The notes beneath the pieces are model-generated. The model saw only the letters and a list, made by a program, of their open reading frames with translations, was not told the DNA's origin and did not search any database. From the NCBI GenBank assembly GCA_001430745.1, contig KQ481946.1:357920-421919 (forward strand): 64,000 bases of DNA. Reading direction: 5' to 3'. Made by a program: the position numbers and the translations under genes. This DNA comes from Auxenochlorella pyrenoidosa (taxonomy: Eukaryota > Chlorophyta > Trebouxiophyceae > Chlorellales > Chlorellaceae). Within the stretch, counting starts at the first letter, position 1; the number at the start of each line of letters is the position of its first letter. Shown piece by piece: positions 11,001-22,200 of this stretch.

Positions 11001-14000
11001 GCAGCCGGCCCAAGGCCTGGCTTTGTACCGGGCAGCCCTCCTGCTGGCCCTGCCCGGCCATACACCAGCACCCGACCTGCGTGATGACGGGCATGCACTG
11101 GGTGAGGTCCTTGGAGAAGGCAACAGCCAGCTCCAGCGAGGCCACCAGGGCCTGCAGCTCCTCCAGGGTGCCGTCCCAGCCCACCTCGGCGGCTGCGGGG
11201 CAGGCGGGGCGGCCAGCAGCGTAGGCCACACACAAGCAGGGCAAAGGGCGGTGCCCAGGCAGGCAGCGGCGGCATGCACCTGCCGATGGCATGACTCAAT
11301 ATTGCAATGGGCCAGCAGGCAGGGCGGGGCGTGATGGCAACACTCACGCGACCGCGCAGGCTGGACAGGAGCATCCGCGCCACCCTCGCCCGCTGTCGCC
11401 GCCTCCTGCTGCATGCCACGATCGCCGCCAGCGCCCTCTGCCTCGCCGTCCACCTCCATCCCCTCTGCCGAGGGCTCGGCACCGGGCTCTGCCTTGACGG
11501 CAACGGCCTCGGAGGCGCCACCGTCGGCGGCGCCATCCCCCTGGCCCTCCACTTGGATGCCCTCCTGGATGGCATCCTCTGCACCCGCCTCTGGCGGCAG
11601 CAGCTGCTCGAGCATGGCCTTGTGCGCGGCGAGGGAGGCCTCAAAGCGGTCCGAGGGCAGCTTGGGGCCAAAGGGGTTGTGCAGCATGAGCGCCTGCAGC
11701 AGGCGCAGCGCCTCCTTGCGCACCAGCGAGGACTTGTCCTCCAGCCGGCCTGCCGCAAGAGGGGGCAGGGCAGCAGGGGCAGGGCATGCATGAGGCTGCA
11801 GAGCGTGCATGTGCGCCGGAGGGCAGAAGCGCAGCGGCTGGTCCCACGGACAGCCAACAGCAGCCTGTTCTGTGCTGCCTGCCACCTCTGCCATCTCCAC
11901 TGGCGCCACATTCAAGGGAAAAACCTGCCCCGCCGTCAGCGCACCCTTGGCAATCTCGGTCACGCTCCTCCAGTGGCCCAGGGGCACGGCGCGGTGCTCT
12001 GCCAGGTACTCCCAGGTCTGCAGCACCGCTACGCGCGTGTAGCTGCTCTGGTCCCTGCACCGGGCGGCGCAGGGACGGCCAACGCAGTCTTCAGGACCCA
12101 GCCACAGAAGCAGGGTCTGCCATCAGCGCAGGCAGGCACGCACGCAGCAGCTTACGTCCCCCCATGTGCCATCTTCTCCACAGCAAGGGCCAGGCACAGG
12201 CTTGCCTGATGCGCTCGCTCAGCAGGTCGAGCAGGTGCTGCTTGCTGCGCAGCCGCGCCTGGGCGCCCTGCGCGTCGGCGGCATCCGCCACAGCGCTGCT
12301 GCAAGCGCGCGAGCCAGGGAGGGAGTACGTTTCGTGCTTGCAGAGGCCGGGCAGTGCGCAGCGGGGGTATGCGCCAGCATGGCAATGCAGCCAAGTGATG
12401 CTACCAAGCCGTGTCCAGTTGCACAACTGCCCGCAGTCGGCTTCCCCCTGCCAGTCAGCTGACCTGTCAAAGGCCTTGTGGAGCAGCGAGCCGATGGCAT
12501 GCACAATGGCGCTGCGCAGAGAGTAGGCCTTGCCGCCCAGGTGCGGCAGGAGCAGGGCAATCTGGTTGGCCATCAGCCTGCGCACAGCACACGCAGCGGG
12601 CACTTGGTCGTTAGAGCGCCGGCGCAGACAACGCAGAGGTGCGTCAGAGCAGAGTGCAGGCTTGGAAGCGGCGGGATGCAACAGCTTTTGAGTTCAGGGA
12701 CACGCTCCCAGCATCCCTGCCCTGCCCGCGGCCTCCACCTGGGCAGCTGGCTGGCCATCTCCTTGACAAAGGCCGCCACGCTGCGCACGCCCGCCTTCTC
12801 CCCCGAGGCATTCTGTTGGCGCTCATACTCGGCGGGGTCCACAGCTGCAATCTCGCCCAGCACGGCAGCAGCCTGCGGCAGGGCACAGGGCGGGCCAAGC
12901 AGATGGGCACGATAGCGACAGGAACACAAGGACACATCCTTACCACAGTCGAACATTGAAGGAGACATTCGAGCCAACCCAGCAGCATGCATGTGCTGTT
13001 AGCGGTCTGCCCTGCGCCAGTAAGCCACCCTGCTTCCCCCTTGCCCGCACCCCCCCCCCCCCCTGTTTCCCACCCACCAGGCGGCCGTCATCCCACTGCT
13101 GGATGGTGTAGCGCAGCGTCCCCGCCACCAGCACTGGCGTATGCTCATACTTGGTCAGCAGGTCCACCAGCGCGGCTGCGGGAGGGGGGTGGAGTGGGCC
13201 AGGGGGCAAACGATTGAGCAACGCGGGCTCGTTGGGGATTTGCCAAAGAGCATTTGGCGCCTGCCCCGTCGAGACGCTGCTCCCCCGTGGTCCTGCACAG
13301 CCAGCGGCTCAAGGATACAGCGCTCTCCCGGCAGCACATTGTCCAGGCAGGACAATTTGTCCAGGACAGGCCTGTCCTGTTGGCGCAACCAGCGGCAGCA
13401 ACCACCCTGCCTCCCGCCCTCTCTCCAGCCCCACCCCGCCCACCCGTCACATTGTCCAGCTGCTGGTACTTGAGTGCCGCCACCGCCAGGATGTGCGCCG
13501 CGCTGGCCGCCTGCTCCTCACACTTCACGCTGGCCGGGTCCTCGAGCGCGCTCGTGGCCTGCAGCATGGAGGCAAGTGGGAGGGCAGCGAGGGTGAGCAG
13601 CCACGTGTAGAGGCACACCAGCGCTGCGGCAGTCCCAGCTGCACAGGAGCTGCACCAGGACGGCAGAGCGCCGCGGCGGGCGGGTGACCGCCACTTGTGC
13701 GGCCGGGTCCCTCACCAGCTGGATGGCCTTGATGAGCATGGCCTCCTCGGGGCCAGAGGGCCGGAACAGAGCCCACAGGTCGGTGTTGTGCGCCTGCGCC
13801 ACCGCCTTGACCACCTTGGGGAAGGTGGCGCCCCAGTCCCAGCCGGCGACGCCCCCGCTGGCCACCACTTTCTTCTTCCGCCCGCGGCCGCCTCCCACGG
13901 CCTGCGACAGCTGCGAGGCGGCCTCGCCGCTGCCGCCTGGGGCGGCCGTTGCTGCCTCGCGGCCTGCCACCCCGCTGATCCATGCCAGGAAGAAGAGGTA

Positions 14001-14576
14001 GGCCTTGTAGGCGGAGCGGTGCTGGCGCACAGAGTCTGCATTCTGGGCGTCGGACGGCGCCGCCAGCAGCTTGTCGATCCAGGCGTTGAGGCAGGTGAGC
14101 GAGGAGCAGAGCGAGTCGATGAGCTGGCGGCGCTTGGGGCCCTCCACGCGCGGCCATGCCGCCACCAGGCTGCACAGCTGGTCAAAGTTGGCCTGCTCCA
14201 CAATGCACAAAGGGTCCTGGTCGCACAGCACAAAGGCGAGGTCTGCAGGCAGGGCACACGAGGGAGCGTCGACAGGCAGCGACCCTCAGCAGCGGCACGG
14301 CGGCGGCAGCACACTGTCGCCGTGGCAGTCATAGATGGGCGCGCGATCACAGTCTCAGGCGTTGCAGTACTAAGCAGCTGCGCAGGGACGGTCGGCAGCC
14401 CGCCTACGCCCCTGGCTGTCGCGGCCTGCAGTTGAAAGGCGCTCACTCTCGGCCGCGTCTCCGACCTCCTCCAGCGGCGCATCAGACAGATCGATGAACG
14501 CCTCGCATCGGAAGGCCAGCTCGCTGTCGGGGGCCCACAGCTGGCTGGGCTCCGCGGGTATGCTGAACTCGTCCAT
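5012..14576 (-). CDS. CAPD2: Condensin complex subunit 1 (CAP-D2/NCAPD2)
   Basis: HEAT-repeat subunit of condensin, which compacts mitotic chromosomes together with SMC2, SMC4, CAP-H and CAP-G. About 27 exons on the minus strand run from ATG (MDEFSIPAEPSQLW) at 14576 to TAG at 5012. Landmarks along the protein: LCIVEQANFDQLCSLV; RLMANQIALLLPHLGGKAYS (about 12570-12520); LLSERIRDQSSYTRVAVLQ; AKGRLEDKSSLVRKEALRL; VRKNAVMVLTHLILNDMMK (about 7385-7330); SPIYNLLPDILSNLS; YIKKDKQGDSLIEKLCQRF; and a last exon EIEAFEQKIADYAQE. Order and spacing follow NCAPD2 throughout. The C-terminal tail (5757-5012) is long, disordered, rich in Glu, Gln and Ala with a run of eight Glu, then basic to the end. Introns after 12206, 8774 and 7655 have GC donors fixed by frame. 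Acidic linkers interrupt the HEAT repeats near 11350-11600 and 9190-9370. Exon borders not listed here are approximate. Confidence 0.92.
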
Positions 14577-15440
14577 GTTTGCGGTTAGCGCAGAACGGCT
14601 CCCCGGCCAGCAGGGGCCTCACGGAATAGGCATGAACGACGAAGGGAGGAGCAAGGAAGGATGCTGCGTGCGCTGCGCTGCATGTGTGGCCACACATGTG
14701 GGCAGCACTGAGGCGGTGAGGCTGCATTGGCAGCAGTCCTTCATGAAGAATGTACTCTGCTTTATAGGTGGCGAATATCCCTGCATGAAACCGCACACTG
14801 CCTCTGCCGCACTTGCCTCCCATGCTGAAGGTGCCAACCGCTCCTGCTGGCACCAGGCGTTAGCTCTCCCACACGTGGAACTCAAGAAGTTGCAAAGGAT
14901 GAACAAAGAAGCACACAAAATTGTTAGATCATTCGATAATGAAGCACATCGCGTATTTGCAGGAGGTGTACAAACAGGGGGGTGTGGCGGGCCCACGCAG
15001 TGGCTTTGGATTCAGAGCAGAGGGCGCCTCGATTGTGCAGAGTGTTGAAAGATTTGGAATGGTTGCAATACTGCCGCCTTCGGCTCTTTGGCTGCTTCTC
15101 ACTGCAGCATGCTAAACGAATAGACGTGCAAGGATTCTTGGCGGTGTTGAAGGGGCACAAGGCTGCATGCCCAGGGGCAGTGCACTAGCCAGGTGGGTGC
15201 AACATGCGAGCAAAAAACACGAGTACCCCTGGTGCGGTGCGGGGGGAGGGGGCATGTACCGCGCAGGTGGAGAACGTAGTTCAGTTTCGAGGGTGCAGTA
15301 TTCACTCAAGGTGTGAGATCACGTGGAAAGAACAAGGGAGAAGAGTTGATGTGGCAAAACCAGGGCGGCTTGCCACAGCGGGGCCGTGGCCGGTCATGGG
15401 CATGCTGGGGCCAGCCTTCGGCCACGCGGGGTGCTCGCCC
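14577..15440. other. Intergenic, condensin promoter and ARM-gene 3' region
   Basis: About 860 bp, visibly less GC-rich than the genes, between the condensin start and the stop of the armadillo gene, both on the minus strand. Short open frames overlap on both strands with no recognisable motif. I see no gene. Confidence 0.5.
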
Positions 15441-17743
15441 TCACAGCACGCAGCTAGACTGCTGCGCACTGACCTGGCTGGCCAGTTCTGGCACGCTGTG
15501 GCTGTGTGCCTCGCGCTCCACAAACGCACGCAGGTGCTGCAGCGCCGCCGCTGCCGCGGCGCGCACGTCTGCGTCAGCGCTGGCGCACTGCAGCTGCTGC
15601 AGCAGCGGGAGGCCGCCCGCCGCCACGATGGCGTGCTGGTTGGATGGCTGGCCAGCTGCCTGGTGCAGGGAGGGAGGCGGCAATGTGCAGGGAGAGTCAG
15701 CTGGGCATGCTGGGCATAGCGGATGCATCCGCATAGCAGCACAGCTAGGTGCGGCGCACACCACCTGAGCTGCCGGCCAGGTGCCAGCTGGCCGGGCGGC
15801 ATCCCAATGCCCAGCGGCCCCCATCTGGGGTCCACGTCTCGCACCAGGTGGTACACCGCCCAGGCCGCCTGTGCCTGCGTCAGCGTGGTGCTTGTGCCGC
15901 CCAGCAGGGCCACCAGCGGGGGGATGCCGCCGGCAGCGGCAATGGTGGGCCGCGTGGCCGGGTCGCTGGCACAGAGGCGCAGCGCCTCTGCCGCCTCCTC
16001 TTGCACCCCGGCGCTGCCGCAGCCCAGCAGGTGCAGCAGCAGCTGGATGCCGCCGGCGCCGGCGATCTCCTGCCGGTTGGCGGGGTCGCAGGCCAGGTGG
16101 GCCAGCGCGCCGGCGGCCACGTCCACCACCCCCGGGTGGCCGCTGGCCAGCAGGACCACCAGCGGGGGGATGCCGCCTGCTGCTGCGATGGCCTGCTGGT
16201 TGGCCGGGCTGCGGCAGCTCAGGTTGCAGAGCGCGCGCGCGGCCTGCTCCTGCACCGCAGCGGTGCTGTCGCTGCGCAGCAGGGCCACCAGGGGGGGCAC
16301 GCTGCCGGCGGCGCCAATGGCCTGCTGGCAGGCGGCGCTGGCCGCCGCCAGGTTGGCCAGCGCGGCCGCTGCGCGCTGCTGGGCAGCGGGACTGCCACCT
16401 TCCAGCAGGTCGGTGAGCACGGGGATGGCCGCCGCTGCCACCGCGGCCTGCTCGCCAGAGATGTGCTCCCCCACCAGGTTGGCCAGCGCGCCCGCAGCAG
16501 TGCTCTGCACAGCCGGGCTGTCGGTGCCGAGCAGCACCGCAACCAGCGAGCGCAGCGCGCCGGCTGCTGTGATGACGCGCCGGCAGGCGGGGTGCTCGGC
16601 GGCCAGGCTGCACAGCAGCCACGTGGCGTCGCGCACCACAGCGGGGCTGCATGCCAGCCGAGCCACGAGCCATGTTGTGAGGCGGAAGCAAGGGTAGCAG
16701 CACAGCACAACAGTGGTGGCGCCTGCTCTTTGCAGAGTTCTTTCTGGACAACCATCAGCCAAACAACAAGCAGGCTGCCACAGCTTCTGTGCCAACTTGC
16801 ACCTCCCCTGCTTTCACCAGCCTCAACCGCCTCAAAGATCAGGCGCCCCCGCGCGCCGCAACCCCCGCGTTCCCGACCCACCAGGGGCTGCTTAGCAGGG
16901 CCACGAGGGAGGGGATGCCTCCTGCCGAGACGATGGCCTGCCCAAGCGAGGGGTGGTGCTGCACCAGCAAGGCCAGTGCCGCCACCGCCTGCTCCTGGGC
17001 CGGCGCGCTGCTGCCGCCGCCCAGCAGCGATGTCAAAGGGGAGATTGCGCCGGCGTCGGCAATCTGCTGCGCAATGGATGCCTCCCCCGCCAAGTTGGCG
17101 AGCGCAGCAGCTGCTGGGATGGCAGTAGCCTGCTCGGCCGCTCCAGTGCGGCCTCCTAGCAGCTCCACCAGCGGCGGGATGCCGCCTGCGCAGCAAGGGT
17201 TTGGCGGTGGGCAGGGAGGCTCTGAAATGACTTGAAGCAGCTCTGGAGGCTCCGACTGGTGTCAAAGAGACCAGGACAGATAGTTCAACAGGCACCTGGC
17301 AAGCAACCAGCGGCGATACCAGCCAGCGTGCAACACTTCAGCCCCTCCCACCAGAACTCACCTGCTGCTGCGATGGCATGGCACCGGGAGGGGCTGTTGC
17401 AGGCAATGTTTGTCAGTCCACGTGCAGCCTCGGCCTTGGAACCAGCGCTGCCGCTGCTGAGGAGGTCGATGAGCGCGGGGATGCTGCCCCCCTCCACCAT
17501 TGCCTGGGCGTTCGAGGGCGTCTGGCTTGCCAGGTTGGCCAGCGCCTCTGCCGCTGCTTCCCGTGCGCCTGTGCTGCCGCTGCCCAGCAGCTCAACAAGG
17601 GGAGGGATGGCCCCAGCCTCCGCGATGGCCTGCCGGTTGGCAGGCTTGCAGGCTGCGCCCGCGATGGCACGAGCGGCCGCCTCTCGTTCAGCAGGGCTGC
17701 CGCCGCTGAGCTCGGCAACGCTCCTGGAGATGCTGTTGCCCAT
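15441..17743 (-). CDS. Armadillo-repeat protein with N-myristoylation-type N-terminus
   Basis: Four exons on the minus strand: 17743-17362, 17185-16882, 16646-15845 and 15659-15441, GT-AG. The protein is almost entirely ARM repeats of about 42 residues carrying an 'AGGIPPLVxLL' signature: AGAIPPLVELLGSGS, GGSIPALIDLLSSGS, GGIPPLVVLLASGHPG, GGIPPLVALLGGTS and others, about a dozen in all. The two inner splice pairs were chosen because they restore exact repeat length (LLSSPCPAVVRDATWLL and VYHLAAGQPSNQHAIVAAGG). The protein begins MGNSISRSV. Gly2 with Ser6 fits the N-myristoyltransferase consensus, so membrane attachment is likely (inference). No F-box, U-box or kinase domain is visible. Partners are unknown; such proteins are usually protein-binding scaffolds. 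Confidence 0.85.
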
Positions 17744-19273
17744 GCTGACCCTGCATGGATCAATTCATATTGCCTGATTCGTCTGTTTTACTTCTGATGC
17801 ATGGCCTGGATCTCCAGTGGCAGGCACGCAGCATCGACATCTGCTGCTGCCTCCTATCTGCTGCCGCTGAAGTTGCGGCAGGTGTGCCCGCTGGCTGCTG
17901 CTGCTTAGGGTTGCCCTGCGGGTACACTGCCGGGCTGCATGCCATTAAGCTGAAAATCTCATCCTCTGCATAGATTCGTCGCACTTGGGTCGGCCGCGCA
18001 CCTGCAAACTTGGGCTTTCGGTAGGGCGCTCTCTCGCTCCGAGCATGCGCTTGCTTAGCGATACAACGGCGTTACAACCTTGATGGAAGCCACAGACGCG
18101 GGGGAAGCATCATTCATGGCAGCCGGTGAGGCTCCATGGCACCCGCCGCTTTGCCGCACTCAGCGTGACGTCGTCGTGAGCTTGGCAGCTGGGCGCGAAC
18201 AGGCTCCAATCGGAAGCCTAAACCTAAGTCAGCAGATCGCATCACAGAAGCGCTTGAAACCAACATAGACAGGTAGCCACCTTGCTTAGGATAGAGCACG
18301 CCACCAGCGGCATTCCGCGCTTTAGCGGGCAACTGGCCGGCAGGGCACAACACAGAGCTCTTGTGTGGCAATGCTTGGCCACTGCACACTGCAGACTGCC
18401 CTTCCTACTTGATGCAAGTTACGTTGCTGTTTTTTTCAAATTCTATGCATTCACCGAAACACCTGTGCAAGGCAGCTGGGATGGTGCCGCAGCTAATTAG
18501 CAGGTATACGAGAAGCTCGGAGGGGTGGGTTAAAAAAACCTGTTGTGCAACATGCCACTTCCCTCTTCTTACTGCCTAATTGGTTGGCATCACCGTTCAG
18601 CTGCCGTAAAGGCAGCTTTGCTCTTGCAACGCCCCCCCAAGCCTGCACTGCCCTGTTCCAGCAGCGCGTCAAGAGCGGCGGTGGCGGCGGCGCTGCCGAC
18701 GGCTGGCGTCCTTGATGTGCATCTGTACTGCTCGAGTTTCTCGAATGCTTCTGCACGAGCAGAAGAGCGCCTCCATGGCAGAATTTGCCCAAGAAACCCT
18801 GGCTCAAGTTCTGCAGCCTCCAACAAACAGACCACCGCCGCCCAAACGGTGCTGCAACAGGGTCACAAGGACGAAAGAGAGCTAGATTGGGCCAGGGCAA
18901 AGGAATTGCGAACGGCCCTCCAGTGCCAGCTCCGAGAAGAGCGGAATGCACGCAGACCAGGGGCGGCGATACTCTTCCCAGGCGAGCGATCTCCGGCTCA
19001 GTAACCTTAGCATGCTTGTATGACTACTAGAACCTGAAGACGGCGGCCCTGGGCGCGGTGTGCCTGACTCCCCACTCCTCCGCGCCCAAAGCGGCTCCAA
19101 CGATCCCTTTCCTGGGGTTTCGGCTCCTTTCAATCCCTCCAAGTGCGGCAGGCCGGGCAGGAAGCAGGAGGCGACCCGGCAGATAACCGGCCGGCTAGGC
19201 TCTCTTGCTCCGAGAGGACTAGTGCCTTGTCACTGCAACCGGAGGCCTTCTGCAGCGCCTGTACATAGACTAC
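17744..19273. other. Divergent intergenic region between ARM and GT77 genes
   Basis: About 1.5 kb between two divergent starts, so it should hold both promoters. Open frames of about 80-150 codons exist on both strands around 18500-19140 (for example a minus frame with RSSARAEAFEKLEQYRC near 18750), but none has supporting domains or a convincing exon chain. A small lineage-specific gene here cannot be excluded. Confidence 0.45.
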
Positions 19274-22200
19274 ATGCCGCTGCCACAGAGTATAGGGCTA
19301 AACTCCCGGCGGCAGGCAGCGCCTGCACAGTGGCGCAGCCGGCTGGCGGCTCCGGCTGCAGTGTTGCTGCTGCTCGCCATGCACCTCTTGTCCGCATTTC
19401 GCTCATCCAGGTGGGCAGGCAGTGTTTTCGGAACTGGGTAGGGGGCCTCGAGAGGTCGCCGCAAGGGGAAAGGTTTAGGCAGCCGTATGAACCCGCTGCG
19501 GCAGCGGCCTCCTGTCTGCGCCTCCTGCTTGCACTGCGCTGCGCGCCTTCTCAGGCTCTTCCCTGCCATCCCTGCCTATGCTGCCCTGCACAGCCACCCA
19601 CACCGGGATGATGATGCGGCCTTCATGGGGGGCCCTGGCACCGCAACAGGCCCACCGGGCGCTGGGGGCGGGACCCGCCGCCTGGAGATCCTCAGAAGGC
19701 TGCCCGGCAGCGATTGGGTCGGAGACGCGCTGCCACCGACGCCAGCGCCTCCCAAGGACAACCGGATGCTCTTCGTGACGTTCGGCAACACAGCCTTCGT
19801 TGACTTCACGCACAACTGGTGGGGAGGATCTTGCGTGCTGTGTCTGCTTTGCGCGACACGGCGCCTGTGCTGTGCACACCCACCTCGTGTGCCCCGCACA
19901 CGCACGTGCCCTGCCACCTGCACACCTCGCACCGCGCGCCTGCCCTGCCTGCAGGGTGCTGTCGGTGCAGCGGCTGGGCGTGGCGTACGTTGTGGGGGCG
20001 CTGGATAGGGCCATGTCAGAAAAGTGCGCGCAGCACGGCTTCCCTGTCATCGACCTGTGGAAGCAGCAGGTGCGCCCCCTCGCCCCCTGCTGCACTGCAC
20101 GTGGCACGGCCTCCCTGGCGGCCCGGGGCGTGCGCTCTGTCTGGCCATCCGTGGGGCGCACCTGCATGTTTTGCCAAGCTTCCCACCCGAAGCGGAGCAC
20201 GCCAGCTGCTCATCGCCTTGCTGCCCTCCTGCTGCTGTGCAGCCAACGGACACAAGCCGGCGCTTTCTGGCGCAGCGCCGGCGGCTGCAGGGCGCGCTGG
20301 AGGATGCGGAAGCGACCAGCGAGGGCGGCGGCGCCTCTGATTTCTTTCGAGCAAACTTCACAACGTTCCGCAGTATGGGCGCCACCAAGGCAGGTGGCGC
20401 CAGGCAGCCTACCCTGTGCTGCAGCGCAGAGTGTAGGCTCAGGCAGACGTTGCAACATGCCAATTGGCATGAAGGCCTGATGGCTTACAACTCCCTAAGA
20501 CGACCGCCCATGGCTTCAACAGCAGCTGTGGATATTCGCGCTGACTGGCCCCAGCCCTCCCTGGCTGTCCGCATCCCTCACTGCAGGTGCAGTTCACGCT
20601 GAGCCTGCTGGAGGCTGACAACGGCTTTGACACCGTGGTGGTCTCTGACTCGGGTGAGCTGACTGTCTAGCAGAGTGCCGGCTGCTGTAGCATAGCGTCG
20701 AGAGCACAGCCGCCGGCTGCGGCGCAAGCTATGACAGTCCCGGCGCAGGCGGGCGCAGCAGCTGGGCTGGTGTGCCAAATGCGTGCGTGGCAGCCATGAC
20801 GAGCTGCGCACATTGTCAAGCACGCGCCATGGCGGTGAGCTCCCTCCCCCCTCCGCCCGGGGCTGCAGACGTGGTGTGGATCAGGGACCCTGCCGCCTAC
20901 CTGGACCAGCACCCAGGCGCTGACTGGTTTGTCTCCACCGACTGCCTGTCGCATGAGGTGGGCCCTCAGGGGCAGCGCCAGTCGATCCTGCTGGACAACT
21001 TCTGTGTGCAGAAATTGAATTTTCGCACCAAGGGCCACGCTGCGGGTCCTGTCTACAATTTGTAGCCCTGGGGGTGGACTCAGGGCTGCGGTACACCCCA
21101 CCGAATCCCACGGCCACACACATGCCATCGCACCCCCCCGCTGCCGCCTACAGGTTGAGCTGGCCTGGCAGCCGGGGCACAACCAGCCGCGGTGCGGTCA
21201 CATCCCGGGCAACATCTGGGGCAGGGCATACAACACAGGCAAGCAGGCAGGCGTCCTGGCACTTTTCCGAGGTCCCTCCCTATTACAAGGTTGACCACAT
21301 GGGTGCGCAGCCCTGGGATGTTTCTTTGCTTAGTGCTCTTTGCCTCTGCTCACAGCGTCCCCTTCCGCTTACGCTGCAGGTGTGTTTGCTGTGCGCAACC
21401 GCCCGGCGGGCAGGCGGCTGCTTGGCTTGTGGCGCGACAAGCTGCTGGCGCCTGAGCGGACCATTGCTGTGGTGGGTGGGATGGGGGCGCTAGAGTTGTT
21501 GTTGTTGTTGGTGGTGGTGGTGTGTGTCTGGGGCCACGGTGGGTGGGGGTGGGTGGGGGTGGGTGGGGCACTGCCTGCAGGCAGGCGGCCTCCGGCGACA
21601 GGCAGCCTTATACTGTTGGTTCTGCCATACCTGCCAAGCAGGGCGGCCCTCCACGCCACATGAAGTTCTGTATGCCTTCTCTCGTGCTGCAGGAGGGCAC
21701 GAACTCCACTTTTGGCATCACTGACCAGCTGGCCCTCAACATGCTGCTGGAGGAGGCGAGAGCTGGGAATGCATGTAGCTACCGGCGCAGGCGCAGGCCA
21801 GGGGCACTACCTGCAGCCTGGGCAGCCCAGCATGTACAGCAGGGTCGCTGCCAAGCAGAGGTGGCGGCCACGCTGCAGTCGTTCCTCACCAGCGCTTCCC
21901 CTTATAGTCGTGCAGGGCAACGAGTGGAAGCTGGAGGCAGACCCAGAGGACAGCCGCACCACGCTGCACATGAATGGCACGCTGCGCCTGCACCCCCTGC
22001 CCGTGCTGCTCTTCCCCGGAGGCCACGTGGCCTTTGTGCAGCGCTTGCCCTGGAAGTGAGAGCCGGCGTGGTTTGGGTTGGTGGTTGGCTTGGGCTGGGA
22101 AAGCGGGTTAACGGGTTCGATGAGGCATACAGGCTAACATTGTAGCAGCCTGGAGTCTCCATGGCATCCCTCTGACCGCTCCTCTGATGTGCTGGCCCCT

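Noticed and set aside
15749..17128. A 459-codon plus-strand open frame
   Set aside because: It is antisense to the armadillo-repeat gene. Its regular Ala/Gly/Arg pattern is the reverse reading of the ARM repeats.
18493..19142. Small genes in the ARM-GT77 intergenic region
   Set aside because: Open frames overlap on both strands, show no domain, and could not be linked by splice sites.
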